A stretch of 64,000 nucleotides of DNA from Methylobacterium frigidaeris (GCF_022179185.1 NZ_BPQJ01000021.1:1-64000), one strand, 5' to 3'. Shown: positions 9,447 to 18,018, counted from the stretch's first letter. Notes: generated by a model from the sequence alone, not told the origin. A program made the numbers and translations.

Positions 9447-10166
9447 CGGTTGATCGACTCGGGCCGCTGATGGGTAGGCCCCCCCTCCCCCCTCGTGGGT
9501 GGCATGAACATCCCCCTCGCCATTCCCAACTGTCGCGCCGCGCGTTTCGTCGAACGACACGAGGATTACCTCGTCGTCCCGGTGCGACTGGACGCAGCCA
9601 GCGGCCGCTGCCCCGAGTGCGGGCAGGCGAGCCGGTCCGTCCATCGCCGCTGTCACCGCCATCCTGCCGACCTGCCGCTGTCGGCCTCACGGACGGTGCT
9701 ACGCGTCCAGGTGCGGCGGTTCTGGGTCGTGCAACGGTGCGCAAGTATGCGAGCGCCGAGACGGTCCCGGCGCGGCTGCCTCACGGTGCTGGGCCGAGCC
9801 TCCTTGATCCGCACGTCGCATACTTGGCGGGGCGGATCGACGAGGGCTGCGAGAACGCGATGGCCCTGTGGCGCGAGATCCTGGAGCAGGGCTATCCGGG
9901 GACGAGCCGGCAAGTTCATCGCTTCGTCGCCGAGCGCCGGACGAGGCCGGTCCGATCAGGCCGCAAGCCCCGCTGTGCCAAGGCTTCGGCTTCGGAGCCG
10001 CCTGGATCGGAAGCCCCGCTGCCGCCCGCACGGCAGCTGGCGTGGCTGCTCGTGCAGCCGAGTTCGGTCTTGGATGAGGCCGACGCGGCTGTGGTGAGCC
10101 GCGTCGAGCAGGACGGTACCGCGCGGGCCGTCATGGGTCTGGCCTGCCGTTTCACGGCCCTGGTGC
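9422..10166 (+). mobile_element. ISL3-family element, copy 2, internally deleted and 3'-truncated
   Basis: The left end (ttcttgctctctttgcgtgg onward) and flanking bases match copy 1, so the two sit head to tail. Similarity to copy 1 is lost after about 10166 (ggccctggtgc), so the right end is missing. An internal segment of about 720 bp present in copy 1 is absent. Sequence divergence between the copies shows they are related elements rather than a fresh duplication. Confidence 0.7.
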
Positions 10167-10206
10167 GCCCGATTGCCGAAGTTTTCGCGGGCGGCGCGGG
10201 AGGTTG
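9504..10206 (+). pseudogene. ISL3-family transposase remnant (copy 2)
   Basis: The N-terminus (MNIPLAIPNCRAARFVERHE) and intact zinc finger CPECGQASRSVH run to about 9725. There the sequence jumps to a part that in copy 1 lies some 720 bp further on (GRATVRKYASAETVPARL), in a different frame. That second part continues (GYPGTSRQVHRFVAERR and beyond) to about 10166, then runs into unrelated DNA and stops at TGA 10204-10206. The DDE core is gone, so no activity is expected. Confidence 0.8.
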
Positions 10207-10502
10207 ACTGCGCCGCCTCAAGGGCGAGGCGGGCTTGCTCGACCCGGCGTCCGACGTCCTCCAGCTCGCGCTGAAGCTGCTTCAGAGTCTCGGCCGATGC
10301 AGCAGCCGGATCACGGTCGAGGAACTGTTCCAGGGTGCAGCGCTGCTCGACTGCGCCGGTCGCCGACCACGAGCGAGCCCAGGCCGATCAGGAAGACCGC
10401 GAACGCGAGGGCGACGAGCCAGAGAACGAGGTTGAACCAGCATTCGGGGAGGCGAGATGCGGATCGCACGCCGTTCAGCCTCTGCCGCTCGTGAAAGTCC
10501 AT
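10167..10502 (-). pseudogene. Small membrane/coiled-coil protein, frameshifted and cut by the ISL3 remnant
   Basis: The open frame starts MDFHERQRLNGVRSASRLPE and has one membrane helix (NLVLWLVALAFAVFLIGLGS). Near 10355-10365 a one-base shift is needed to continue into a Gln/Glu/Arg-rich helix (TLEQFLDRDPAAASAETLKQ, then LQRELEDVGRRVEQA), probably a coiled coil. That frame runs into the truncated end of ISL3 copy 2. The start overlaps the end of the upstream gene by 28 bp. I do not recognise the family; a one-helix anchor plus coiled coil is all that can be said. Confidence 0.5.
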
Positions 10503-10954
10503 GCGACCTCACGGCGCCCGTGAGGCCATTTGGGGGGCGTCGTGTCCGTCGAAGCGACGCGGAGCGGAACGCCAGCAGCGGGGGTATGGGCTCGTGCGGC
10601 TTGGCCGGCTTTGCGCCCGGGAGAGCCGCCATGCATGGCGCCGAGCACCGAAAGGGCGCCGAGCAGCACCATAAGCACGGAGTAGTACTGCATCGGGATC
10701 CAGAACAGGGTGTGGCGCCCGCGCAGGATCACGATCTGTCCCGTGCGCGGATCGACGAGTTCGCGACCTGGGCGATTGTTGAGCCGGGCGCCGAGCCACC
10801 AGTTGAAGGCTGCGGCGACGACCCAGACGAGGACGACCCCGGTCGGCGTCGGGATGCCGATGCGCGCGAGCGCCGGATCGAGGAGCACGCTGCCGACAAG
10901 GCCCGCGGCCGCGATGAGTGCCGAGAGCATGCCCCAGCCTGACCAGATGATCAT
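10475..10954 (-). CDS. Small membrane protein of unknown function
   Basis: This 159-residue protein starts MIIWSGWG and has three hydrophobic helices, at about residues 9-26, 38-58 and 88-107. Between helices 2 and 3 lies a cytoplasmic-looking segment ending LVDPRTGQIVILRGRHTLFW. The last 45 residues are Pro/Arg/Thr-rich and look disordered. A GAGGAG site nine bases before the ATG supports the start. It overlaps the next, broken gene, suggesting that both were once co-expressed. The family is not recognised by name; similar MIIW-starting small membrane proteins are familiar from methylobacteria. Confidence 0.6.
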   Translation of the reverse strand: MIIWSGWGMLSALIAAAGLVGSVLLDPALARIGIPTPTGVVLVWVVAAAFNWWLGARLNNRPGRELVDPRTGQIVILRGRHTLFWIPMQYYSVLMVLLGALSVLGAMHGGSPGRKAGQAARAHTPAAGVPLRVASTDTTPPKWPHGRREVAWTFTSGRG

Positions 10955-11087
10955 GTGTTCGAACTCCTCATGATGAACTTCTCATTGGACGCGTCCGTTG
11001 AGAGCCGAGCGGCCGCATCTTTCAGCGCTCAACAGGGCGTGCGCCGTGCAGACCCATTTTCGCTATCGCGAGCCGCCAGTGCTGGGA

Positions 11088-11224
11088 TCATGCCGTGCGT
11101 CGATTGCGAATGAGCGAGAGCAGGGCCCCGATGACGCAGGCCGCGATCGCAACCATGCCCAACATAAGGGTGATCGTCCGGTTCCACAGCCTGTCGAGGC
11201 CGAGATCGGTGGTGACGAGGTCCG
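11088..11224 (-). pseudogene. C-terminal fragment of a small membrane protein
   Basis: One reading frame gives DLGLDRLWNRTITLMLGMVA and then a clean membrane helix ending ALLSLIRNRRTA and a stop. An in-frame TGA lies just upstream and there is no start codon, so only the tail of a gene seems to be left. The hydrophobic segment with a positively charged end looks protein-like rather than random. Weak evidence. Confidence 0.35.
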
Positions 11225-11780
11225 GCGATCAGACCGACGAGAGCGCGCGGCCGCAAGGGCACGTGCGATATCGTTGCCTCGGGAATGGCCGCCTCCTCGG
11301 TGCGGGACTTCAGATGCTATGGCCGCATCGGGCGCGCCAGATGATCGCAAGACGATTGGGCGGCGCCGTCGAGGGTGCGCCGGTCGAAGTGCCGGAAAAG
11401 CGCCGGGAGATCGGGAGCAGCACGTCCGAGGTCTCGGCTGGTAGCAGGATTTCTACCGGGATGAGCGTGCAGGTCAACCGAATGTTTCCGGCGGCAGTCG
11501 AAGAGGCAACCCACGACCCGTCGTCGAGCGTTGGGACGCAGGCGTTGCGGTCCCGTTCTCGGGCCTGGTCGGGCGTGTGACCTCTCGATCGCAGCGGTTG
11601 CACAACCGTGGTTGACCCCTAGTCGATCCTCGGGTTAGCGTGACGAATGAAAGAGAATCCTGATGGCCTCGCTTATCGAGGCTTGGCCGCCACTGACCAC
11701 ACACTGCGATCATCAGCCGGATAAGGAGCAGCGCTCGGCGTGGAGCCGACCGCTGATCTCGAGCACCAGCGGAGTCTGCC
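11225..11780. other. Gene-free stretch with decayed sequence
   Basis: Open frames occur on both strands (one on the minus strand contains a plausible beta-rich stretch around 11400-11500, VEILLPAETSDVLLPISRRF) but none has a start, ribosome site and family similarity together. A short palindrome cctcgcttatcgagg lies near 11670. I regard this as eroded DNA between the IS graveyard and the next cluster. Confidence 0.4.
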
Positions 11781-12077
11781 AAGTGGCGACGGGGCGATAT
11801 CTTCATCCAGGCGATCCGAGCCCTACTGCGGGAGGCCGCCGAGCGGCCCCTGCCGCACACTGCGCTCGCCCACGGCGAGCATACCGGTTACAGCCACCGG
11901 GTTGCCGACCCCGCCTCCCTGTTCGTCGGAGACGGCTGCTTCTACCTCGGCGTGGGCGGAGATCAGGCGCGGGTCGTTCATGACGAGCACGGCACGATCG
12001 CTCTCGCGCGCGGCGTCTACCGGGTCTGGCGGCAGCGCGAATACACGCTCCAGCGCATCGTGACCGTGCAGGACTGA
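11781..12077 (+). pseudogene. 5'-truncated gene of a small conserved protein
   Basis: This 98-codon frame (KWRRGDIFIQAIRALLREAA onward) has strong protein character. It contains the motif LAHGEHTGYSHRV, then FYLGVGGDQARVVHDEHGTI and the end YRVWRQREYTLQ before TGA. I recall small uncharacterised proteins with the same order of features (LAxGEATGHSHR, HEEH, YRVxxQREY). The frame is closed by a TGA at about 11754 upstream and has no ATG, GTG or TTG between that stop and the conserved part, so the start has been lost. It could be live only with an unusual start or an upstream frameshift. Confidence 0.5.
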
Positions 12078-12091
12078 GGGCCGGTGAGCCC

Positions 12092-12357
12092 TCAACCGAC
12101 CCCCCGCTTCGCACGAGCCCGTCCGGCGCGTGCTGCGCCCCCCACGAATGCCTTGCCGCGGCGGAGGCCGCCGCGGTGCTCGACCCTCCCGCCACTCCCT
12201 GCCCGCCACTCCCTGCCCGCCACGCCCGGCCCGCATGGTGGCAGGCATTCTGGGCGACGAGCTCGCGAAGCCGCCGGCCCGCCATCGCGAAAAGGATCGC
12301 GACCGCGCCCGCCGCGATCATCGCCAGCCCGACGCCCGCATGCGGATATCCTGCCAT
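12092..12357 (-). CDS. Possible small membrane protein divergent from the exported-protein cluster
   Basis: A minus-strand frame starts MAGYPHAGVGLAMIAAG and has one good membrane helix (to ILFAMAG) followed by RRLRELVAQNACHHAG. Then it enters the tandem repeat and loses protein character; the frame does not close until 11803, so the true end is unclear and the coordinate given is only a guess. Its ATG overlaps the ATG of the plus-strand gene at 12356 on the other strand. Composition alone cannot decide whether it is real. Confidence 0.3.
12192..12233 (+). repeat. Three tandem 14-bp units
   Basis: Two exact copies of ccactccctgcccg are followed by a third diverged copy (ccacgcccggcccg). It sits inside the doubtful minus-strand frame upstream of the exported-protein cluster. 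Confidence 0.8.
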
Positions 12358-13114
12358 GAGACCCGTCCATCCGACGCTCAGGACCGCCCGCCGGTCACGC
12401 CGCGCCGTCGTGCTCGCGGTCCTGGCCTCCGCAGCGGGCGTCTCGGGCGGGCGTGCGGAGGAGAACGAGTGCCAGTGCGCTCCCGTCCTCTCGGCCGGCC
12501 CGGTCCTCGCCCTGGAGCGGGTCTCCGCCCCGGGCCGCACCGCCTTCGTCAAGGACGGCCTTGCCCGCGCGGGCTGCCCCGATTCGGGCACGGCCTGCCG
12601 CGAGCGGGCCTATCTGGTGACCCGCGATGCCGTGATCCTCGGCGAGCGCCGCGGCGCCTCCCTGTGCGCGACCTACCGGAGCGCGAAGGACGACGATGTC
12701 GGCCGGACCGGCTGGATCCCGGCCGAGGCGGTGGCGGTCGAGCCCGCGGCTCCGGTCGCCATCGAGGGATGGCTCGGCACCTGGAAGCAGGCGGAGGCGC
12801 AGATCCGGGTGACACGCGGGGACAAGGCCGACGCGCTCGCTGTTGCCGGCTACGCGACCTGGGGCGCGAGCGACCCCGACCGGGTTCGCCGCGGCGGGAT
12901 CCATATCGGCGAGATATCCGGCACGGTCGTGCCCGTCGGCGACGCCGTCAGCTTCGCCATGGGCGAGAACGGCACGCTGCCGGTGCAGAAGGGCGGCGAC
13001 TCCGATTGCAAGGTCTGGCTGCGACGGCTCGGCCCCTGGCTGCTCGTCGACGACAACCTCGCCTGCGGCGGCATGAACGTCACGGTGCGCTGCGTCTACT
13101 GGCGTACGCCGTGA
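12356..13114 (+). CDS. Exported protein of unknown function
   Basis: This 252-residue protein has a cleavable signal peptide (SRRAVVLAVLASAAGVSGGRA). The mature part holds paired cysteines (CQCAP, CPDSGTAC, CKVW, ACGG, RCVYW), so disulfides in the periplasm are likely. A central segment (WIPAEAVAVEP, then IEGWLGTWKQAEAQIRV) recalls periplasmic SH3-like or lipocalin-like beta domains, but I cannot name a family. The start at 12356 opens the signal peptide; the frame is open further upstream without protein character. It heads a long same-strand run of mainly exported proteins and lies 14 bp before the next gene. Confidence 0.65.
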   Translation: MRPVHPTLRTARRSRRAVVLAVLASAAGVSGGRAEENECQCAPVLSAGPVLALERVSAPGRTAFVKDGLARAGCPDSGTACRERAYLVTRDAVILGERRGASLCATYRSAKDDDVGRTGWIPAEAVAVEPAAPVAIEGWLGTWKQAEAQIRVTRGDKADALAVAGYATWGASDPDRVRRGGIHIGEISGTVVPVGDAVSFAMGENGTLPVQKGGDSDCKVWLRRLGPWLLVDDNLACGGMNVTVRCVYWRTP

Positions 13115-13128
13115 CGGGAGCGACGACG

Positions 13129-13557
13129 ATGAGCATCCATAAGAATGCGGACCTGCGCCGGCTCGCTGCTCGGGCGCGGCGGGACTTCTCCGTCGCGCGC
13201 ATGGCGGACACCAAGTGGCGCAAGCTGTTCGGCGCCCTGCGCGAGGCGGTCCCCGGGATCCGGATGCGCGTGAAGTTCCTGAACGTCGCCGAGCCGAGGG
13301 ATTTCGGGACGCCGTGGACCGTCTGGCTGCATCCGCCCCGTCCTTGGATCGACACTGCCGTGCTCGGGCCGGTGGAGTTGCGGGCGATCGAGTGGCTGGA
13401 TGTCCCGGCTGTGGTGCATTGTCCGGGCGGGAGCGGCCGTTCCGACCGGGAGACCGTGCAGGATCTCGACACCGTGGAGGCATGCCCCGCGGCGCTGGGC
13501 CGTTTTCCCGTGGAGCGGTCCGAGCGGGGCCTGCGGGTGACGGGCTACGCACGCTGA
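13129..13557 (+). CDS. DUF6678-like cytoplasmic protein
   Basis: This 142-residue protein has no signal peptide. Its core (MADTKWRKLFGALREAV, then RVKFLNV, and the end LGPVELRAIEWLDVPAV) resembles DUF6678, a small family without known function. The assignment is from memory of the family pattern and is tentative. The start at 13129 follows the previous gene by 14 bp; a second Met at residue 25 begins the conserved part. Its stop overlaps the next start (TGATG), so the two genes are translationally coupled. Confidence 0.55.
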   Translation: MSIHKNADLRRLAARARRDFSVARMADTKWRKLFGALREAVPGIRMRVKFLNVAEPRDFGTPWTVWLHPPRPWIDTAVLGPVELRAIEWLDVPAVVHCPGGSGRSDRETVQDLDTVEACPAALGRFPVERSERGLRVTGYAR

Positions 13558-13988
13558 TGCGCGCCGCCGCCCTCCTCGCGCTCGCCCTCCTGTCCGGCCC
13601 CGCCCGGGCTGCGCCCGCACCGGTCGCCGGCCTTCCGCTGCCGGGCTGCGCCGAAGTGCGCGCCGCCGCCCTGTTCGACGCCGCGCTCGTCGCATCGTTC
13701 GAGAAGCGCTATCCGCCGGCTCTCGTCGGCGAGGCCTCGGTCGAGCGGCTCGCCCTCGATCCGGGGCAGGTCGAGAACGCCGCCGCCTATCTCGCCTGCG
13801 TGGCCGGCCTCACCGGGTTCGACGTCTACGTCGCCGAGCAGGGGCTCGCCCTCTTCGCCAGCCGGCGCCACGGCCGGGCGGCGCTCGCGGCCCTCGACCG
13901 GATCGCTCGCGGGCCCGGGCCGGAGGCGCGGGGCGCCCGCGACTATGCCCGGCAGATCCGGGCCTACCTGCGGGGGCCGAGCCGATGA
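13557..13988 (+). CDS. Exported protein of unknown function
   Basis: This 143-residue protein begins with a signal peptide (MRAAALLALALLSGPARA). The mature part has two cysteines (LPGCAEVR and AYLACVAGL) and a helical, Ala/Arg-rich composition (FDAALVASFEKRYPPAL). No family is recognised. The ATG overlaps the stop of the DUF6678-like gene, so expression is coupled. The start gives a textbook signal peptide. Confidence 0.6.
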   Translation: MRAAALLALALLSGPARAAPAPVAGLPLPGCAEVRAAALFDAALVASFEKRYPPALVGEASVERLALDPGQVENAAAYLACVAGLTGFDVYVAEQGLALFASRRHGRAALAALDRIARGPGPEARGARDYARQIRAYLRGPSR

Positions 13989-14115
13989 GCACGCGTCCCG
14001 CCGCCGCGCGCTCGACGAGAATTTTTCTGCCCGTGCCGGCTCACCGCCCACGAAAACCGATCTGGTCGGCCCATGGCCTCGATGAGGGCGGACAGCGCCC
14101 GAACGGAGATGCGCC

Positions 14116-14376
14116 ATGACGAAGACCACGATCCTCGCCGCCGCAGTCCTGCTCTGCTGCACGGTCTCGGGAATCGCCCAGGATGGCGAGTCTCACGGGA
14201 GCCGCGGCAACAAAGAATTCATCGGTATCGATCTCGACAACGGCGGGGTCTACTACAACGGCCGTGATTCTGGGCGTTACTGCCTCTATCGCACGGTCGA
14301 GGTGTTCAACCGGGCTACTGGATACATCGAGCCGCGGCGGGTGCGCCGGTGCGGGCGCGGCCTCTACCTGCGCTGA
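14116..14376 (+). CDS. Small exported protein
   Basis: This 86-residue protein has a signal peptide (ILAAAVLLCCTVSGIAQ) and a short basic mature part rich in Tyr and Arg (VYYNGRDSGRYCLYR, then IEPRRVRRCGRGLYLR) with two cysteines that may pair. The second residue block, GNKEFIGIDLDNGG, is unlike its neighbours. A ribosome-like stretch gagatgcgcc lies just upstream. Family unknown; many methylobacterial genomes carry small secreted Cys/Arg-rich proteins of this kind. Confidence 0.6.
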   Translation: MTKTTILAAAVLLCCTVSGIAQDGESHGSRGNKEFIGIDLDNGGVYYNGRDSGRYCLYRTVEVFNRATGYIEPRRVRRCGRGLYLR

Positions 14377-14388
14377 GGAGGTCCCGCG

Positions 14389-14451
14389 ATGCTGAAGACC
14401 CTCTCGCCACTCCACCTCGCCCTTCTCAGTCTCGCCCTCGCCGCAGGTTAG
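14389..14451 (+). CDS. Micro-ORF that is almost only a signal sequence
   Basis: A 20-codon frame, MLKTLSPLHLALLSLALAAG, follows a strong GAGGAGG site seven bases before its ATG. The product would be a bare hydrophobic leader. It may be a truncated exported protein (stop TAG where a mature part should start) or a real small membrane peptide. No conserved sequence follows the stop. Confidence 0.35.
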   Translation: MLKTLSPLHLALLSLALAAG

Positions 14452-14572
14452 ACCATCGCGACGCCATGCAACGGCCGGCTTTCGTTTCCACCGTTCCGCC
14501 CTCCCGGCCGGAAGGCCGTTCGTCGGGGATCGACGGCCGGAAGCCCACCGCCCTCGGGAAAGGAGAACGCGC

Positions 14573-16678
14573 ATGACGAAGGTTCCGGTGTCGTGGCGGC
14601 GCCTCGTCCACGCCGCTCTCGTCATCGTGGTGCAGGCGGCGGCGATCCTTGCCCCGGTCGCGGCCCGGGCCGCCCCCGACGCGCGCGCTCCCGAAACCTC
14701 GGCCTTTACCGATAACGGGGACTCGGTCGCTGTCGTGATCGGCAATCGAAGCTACAAGCAGACGGTGCCGGTCGACTACGCACATAACGACGCCGAGGCG
14801 ATGCGCGCCTACCTCGTCCAGCGCCTCGGCTACCGCGACGCCAACGTCTTCGTTCTCAAGGACGCGACGCTCAACGAGTTCAACCAGGTGTTCGGCACCG
14901 AGCGCAATCCGCAATCCGGCCGGCTGTGGCGCAGCGTACGCGAGGGACGCTCGAACGTCTTCGTCTACTATTCGGGCCACGGCGTGCCCGACCTCGCGAG
15001 CCGCCAGCCCTTTCTCCTGCCGGAGGACGGCAACCCGAACCAGGGCGAGAGCGGCTACGCCCTCGAGACGCTCTATCGCAACCTCGACCTCGTGAAGCGC
15101 AAGATCGGGTCCGAGCGGCAACTCGTCGTGATGGTCGATGCTTGCTTCACCGGCGAGACTGGACGGAAGGGGGAGAGCCTGCTCGCCGTCTCGGCCCCCG
15201 GCTTCGCCCCGGCCCGGCCGAAGGCGGAGAGCGGGATCGTGCGGCTGGTGGCGACCTCGGGCGCGACCCCGGCGAACTGGGACGAGGCCAACCGTCTCGG
15301 CCTTCTCACCAGCCGTTTCCTGATGGGCGTCTCGGGCCTCGCCGATGCGGGTGACTGGCCGGGCGGCGGAGACGGCCGGATCACCTGGGCGGAGCTGAAG
15401 GGCTACTTGAAGCGCGAGGTCGAGGAGGCGGCGCGGCGCGCCTCCGGCCGCGAGCAGGTGCCGGAGGTCGACGACGCGCCGATCGTCCTTCAGGCCTCGC
15501 TGCCAGTGAACGCGGTGGCGAGAGGCGTCGCGGCCGTGCGCGACGAGGCGGCGTGGCGACGGGCGGAAGGCGCCGGCACGCGCGAGGCTGTCGAGGCCTA
15601 TATCGGCACCTGCGGCGAGGTCTGCGCCTACCGGTCCCAGGCGATGGACCGGCTGCTCGCCGGTCGGCAGCGCGACGCAGCAGCGATCGATCAAGAGAAC
15701 TGGGCGAGGTTCGGTGCGGCGCGGCAGTACCAGGCCTACCTCGATTCCTGCACCGAGACCTGCGCCTATCGCGGCCTGGCGCAAGGCTATCTCGGCGGCT
15801 CCGACCCGAGCGGCGACCCGCGGGTGAAGACCTGCGACGCGCTCGCCGCCGGCACCGACGATCCCGACCGGCCGCAAGCCGTCCCCGGCGTGAAGTATGG
15901 GCGGATCGAGGCCGCGTCCGCGATCGAGGCCTGCCGCGGGGCGTCAGCCGCCTACCCGTCCTTACGCCGCCTCGCCTATCAGCTCGGCCGCGCCTACGAC
16001 CGGGTCGACCGCTCGAAGGAGGCGTTCGCGGCCTACGACCGGGCGGCCAAGGCCGGCAGCACGGCGGCGATGAACAACCTCGCCACGCTCTACGAGAACG
16101 GCCAGGGCGTGAAACGTTCGCAAAGCGAGGCTTTGCGCCTCTACCGGCAGGCCGGCGAGGCCGGCAACGTGGTGGCGCTCGCCAACGCTGCCCGCATGCT
16201 CGAATACGGCAACGGCGTCCCGAAGAACGAGGCCGAGGCGGTGGCGCTCTACAAGCGCGCCGCGGAGGGCGGCGACGTGCCCTCGATCAGCAAGCTCGTG
16301 CCGCACTACGCCACCGGCGCCCACGGCTTCCCGAGGGATCTGCGCCAGGGCTTCGACCTGTTCCGCAAGGCCGCCGACAAGGGGGATCCGGTGGCGATGG
16401 CGACGATGGCCACCCTGATCGACAACGGCTTTGCCCGCTACTTCCCGGGCGTCAGCGCCGCCGACATGGTGCTGCGGGCGCTCAAGCGAGGCGAGCTCGG
16501 CGCCGCGTCGGTGTCGGCCACCGACACCGCGGCGCAGAAGCTGAAGCCCGAGACGATCCGCACCGTGCAGCGCGCGATCAAGCAGGCCGACTATTATCCG
16601 GGGGCGCTCGACGGACGCTTCAACCCGGTCTTCGTGCGCGCTCTCGATCAGTACGCCAAGGCGAACGAGGCGGAATGA
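14573..16678 (+). CDS. Exported caspase-family protease with Sel1 repeats
   Basis: This 701-residue protein has an N-terminal signal peptide (residues about 10-35). A caspase-fold (C14) peptidase domain follows at about residues 48-280: VAVVIGNRSYK opens the first strand, with the catalytic pair His136 in YYSGHGVPD and Cys191 in VDACFTGETG. Residues 490-625 hold three to four Sel1-like repeats (AAMNNLATLYENGQGV, NVVALANAARMLEYGNGV). The end (TIRTVQRAIKQADYYPGALD) recalls a peptidoglycan-binding helix motif. Bacterial caspase-like proteases cleave after Arg/Lys and serve in regulation or cell death. Export is unusual for that role. Its stop overlaps the next start (ATGA). The start is set by an AAAGGAG site upstream. 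Confidence 0.85.
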   Translation: MTKVPVSWRRLVHAALVIVVQAAAILAPVAARAAPDARAPETSAFTDNGDSVAVVIGNRSYKQTVPVDYAHNDAEAMRAYLVQRLGYRDANVFVLKDATLNEFNQVFGTERNPQSGRLWRSVREGRSNVFVYYSGHGVPDLASRQPFLLPEDGNPNQGESGYALETLYRNLDLVKRKIGSERQLVVMVDACFTGETGRKGESLLAVSAPGFAPARPKAESGIVRLVATSGATPANWDEANRLGLLTSRFLMGVSGLADAGDWPGGGDGRITWAELKGYLKREVEEAARRASGREQVPEVDDAPIVLQASLPVNAVARGVAAVRDEAAWRRAEGAGTREAVEAYIGTCGEVCAYRSQAMDRLLAGRQRDAAAIDQENWARFGAARQYQAYLDSCTETCAYRGLAQGYLGGSDPSGDPRVKTCDALAAGTDDPDRPQAVPGVKYGRIEAASAIEACRGASAAYPSLRRLAYQLGRAYDRVDRSKEAFAAYDRAAKAGSTAAMNNLATLYENGQGVKRSQSEALRLYRQAGEAGNVVALANAARMLEYGNGVPKNEAEAVALYKRAAEGGDVPSISKLVPHYATGAHGFPRDLRQGFDLFRKAADKGDPVAMATMATLIDNGFARYFPGVSAADMVLRALKRGELGAASVSATDTAAQKLKPETIRTVQRAIKQADYYPGALDGRFNPVFVRALDQYAKANEAE

Positions 16679-18018
16679 GGAGCCTCCTCGCCGCATCGCT
16701 CGCCGCGTTCCTCGCCGCAGGCCTGCCGACCCGCGCCGATCCCGGCACCGACGCCCTCGCGCCCTTCCTCGACGCGGTCGCTTCCTGCGCCGGGCGGTCC
16801 GATCTGTCGCTCGCCGTCATCGGGCCCGAGCCCGGCCAGACCGCGTGGTCGCGCGAGCAGGCCGAGGAGGTGCGTCTCGCAGTCGAGAGCCGGCTGCAAG
16901 GGACCGGCCGGGTCCGCCTCGCCGCCGCCGCCGACGTGGTGCGGGTCAAGGCCCTGCGCGAGGGAACGACCGGACTGTCCGGCCCGGAGGCCGAGGCGCA
17001 GATCCGCGCCGCCTTCGCGGGCGAGGCCAGCGTGTTCCTGGTCGAGCCGCGCCGCGCCGGCGAGACCGCGGCGTTCCGGCTCCAGGCGATCACACGGAGC
17101 GCCTCCTGCAAGGCGACGAGCGAGCCCCTGACGGTCCCGATCCGCGTGGGCGCCGGCGTCGCCGACGTCGATGCCGAGATGGAGCGGGCGGTGAAGGCCT
17201 TCGGGCAGGCGGCACCGAACGTCGCCGCGGTCGAGGTCTGCCCGTTCGAGGCCGAGGGCGGCCACTCGACCTGCGCCGGTGCGCTCACCGACCGCCTGCT
17301 CATTGCTCTCGACGCCGAGGCGCGCTCGGCCAACCGCCTCCTCAAGGGCGCACGCCTCGAGGTGCGCCGCCGCCCGCCCGGCACCACCTGCACCGGTCCG
17401 GTGACGGCGCGCGGGCGCTTCCTCACCGACCGCGAGCGCCGCTCCTGGATGGAGGTGGAGTTCCAGCGCGACGGCGCGGTGCTGGCGCCGACCGGGCGGC
17501 GGCGCATCGCCGTCGAGGGTTTGGGCTGCGATCCGACCCCGCGCCCCTTCCTCGACCACCTCGCGGCGACGGCGCGCACCGATGGCGGCCGGCTCGCGGT
17601 CGCCACCACCGCCACCCCGTTCGCGCGCGGTCAGCGGCTGGAGCTGCGCATCGACGCGCGGGCGCGCCAGAGCCTGTACTGCTGGGTGGTGGCGCCGGAT
17701 GAGACCGCCTTTGTGGCGCTGCCGGTGCGGGGCAACGCCGCCTCGCTGAGCCCTCTCGCCGCCGGCGACGTCCGACGCTACCCGCGCGGCTACGGTCTCG
17801 ACGAGATCGTCGCCGGGGACCCGTTCGAGAACCTGTTTTCCTGCTTCGGCGTCGCCGGCGGCCTGCCGCCGGAACTCGCCGAGCGCTGGCTCGCCGCCGC
17901 GCCGGGCACCGACGGCGCTGCCCGCCTGCTCCAGCCGCCCGAGGTGCTCGATCTCGTCGAGCGGATCCGGGCGGTGCCGGGCGTGACCGAGGCGACGGCC
18001 AGGATCGTGGTGCGATGA
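16675..18018 (+). CDS. Exported protein with a DUF4384-like domain
   Basis: This 447-residue protein has a signal peptide (LLAASLAAFLAAGLPTRA). Residues about 30-190 form an alpha/beta region (LSLAVIGPEPGQ, AFAGEASVFLVEP) reminiscent of nucleotide-free GTPase or CsgG-type folds; this is uncertain. The region around 320-370 (GQRLELRIDARARQSLYCWVVAPDETAFVALPV in two parts) matches the DUF4384 pattern, common in proteins next to bacterial caspases. The final part ends VTEATARIVV. It overlaps the caspase gene by four bases, so the two are made together and probably interact in the periplasm. No catalytic motif is visible. Confidence 0.65.
   Translation: MRSLLAASLAAFLAAGLPTRADPGTDALAPFLDAVASCAGRSDLSLAVIGPEPGQTAWSREQAEEVRLAVESRLQGTGRVRLAAAADVVRVKALREGTTGLSGPEAEAQIRAAFAGEASVFLVEPRRAGETAAFRLQAITRSASCKATSEPLTVPIRVGAGVADVDAEMERAVKAFGQAAPNVAAVEVCPFEAEGGHSTCAGALTDRLLIALDAEARSANRLLKGARLEVRRRPPGTTCTGPVTARGRFLTDRERRSWMEVEFQRDGAVLAPTGRRRIAVEGLGCDPTPRPFLDHLAATARTDGGRLAVATTATPFARGQRLELRIDARARQSLYCWVVAPDETAFVALPVRGNAASLSPLAAGDVRRYPRGYGLDEIVAGDPFENLFSCFGVAGGLPPELAERWLAAAPGTDGAARLLQPPEVLDLVERIRAVPGVTEATARIVVR

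Noticed and set aside
14426-15877. 483-codon minus-strand open frame opposite the caspase gene
   Set aside because: High-GC antisense shadow; no signal, motif or ribosome site, while the plus strand has a complete protease.
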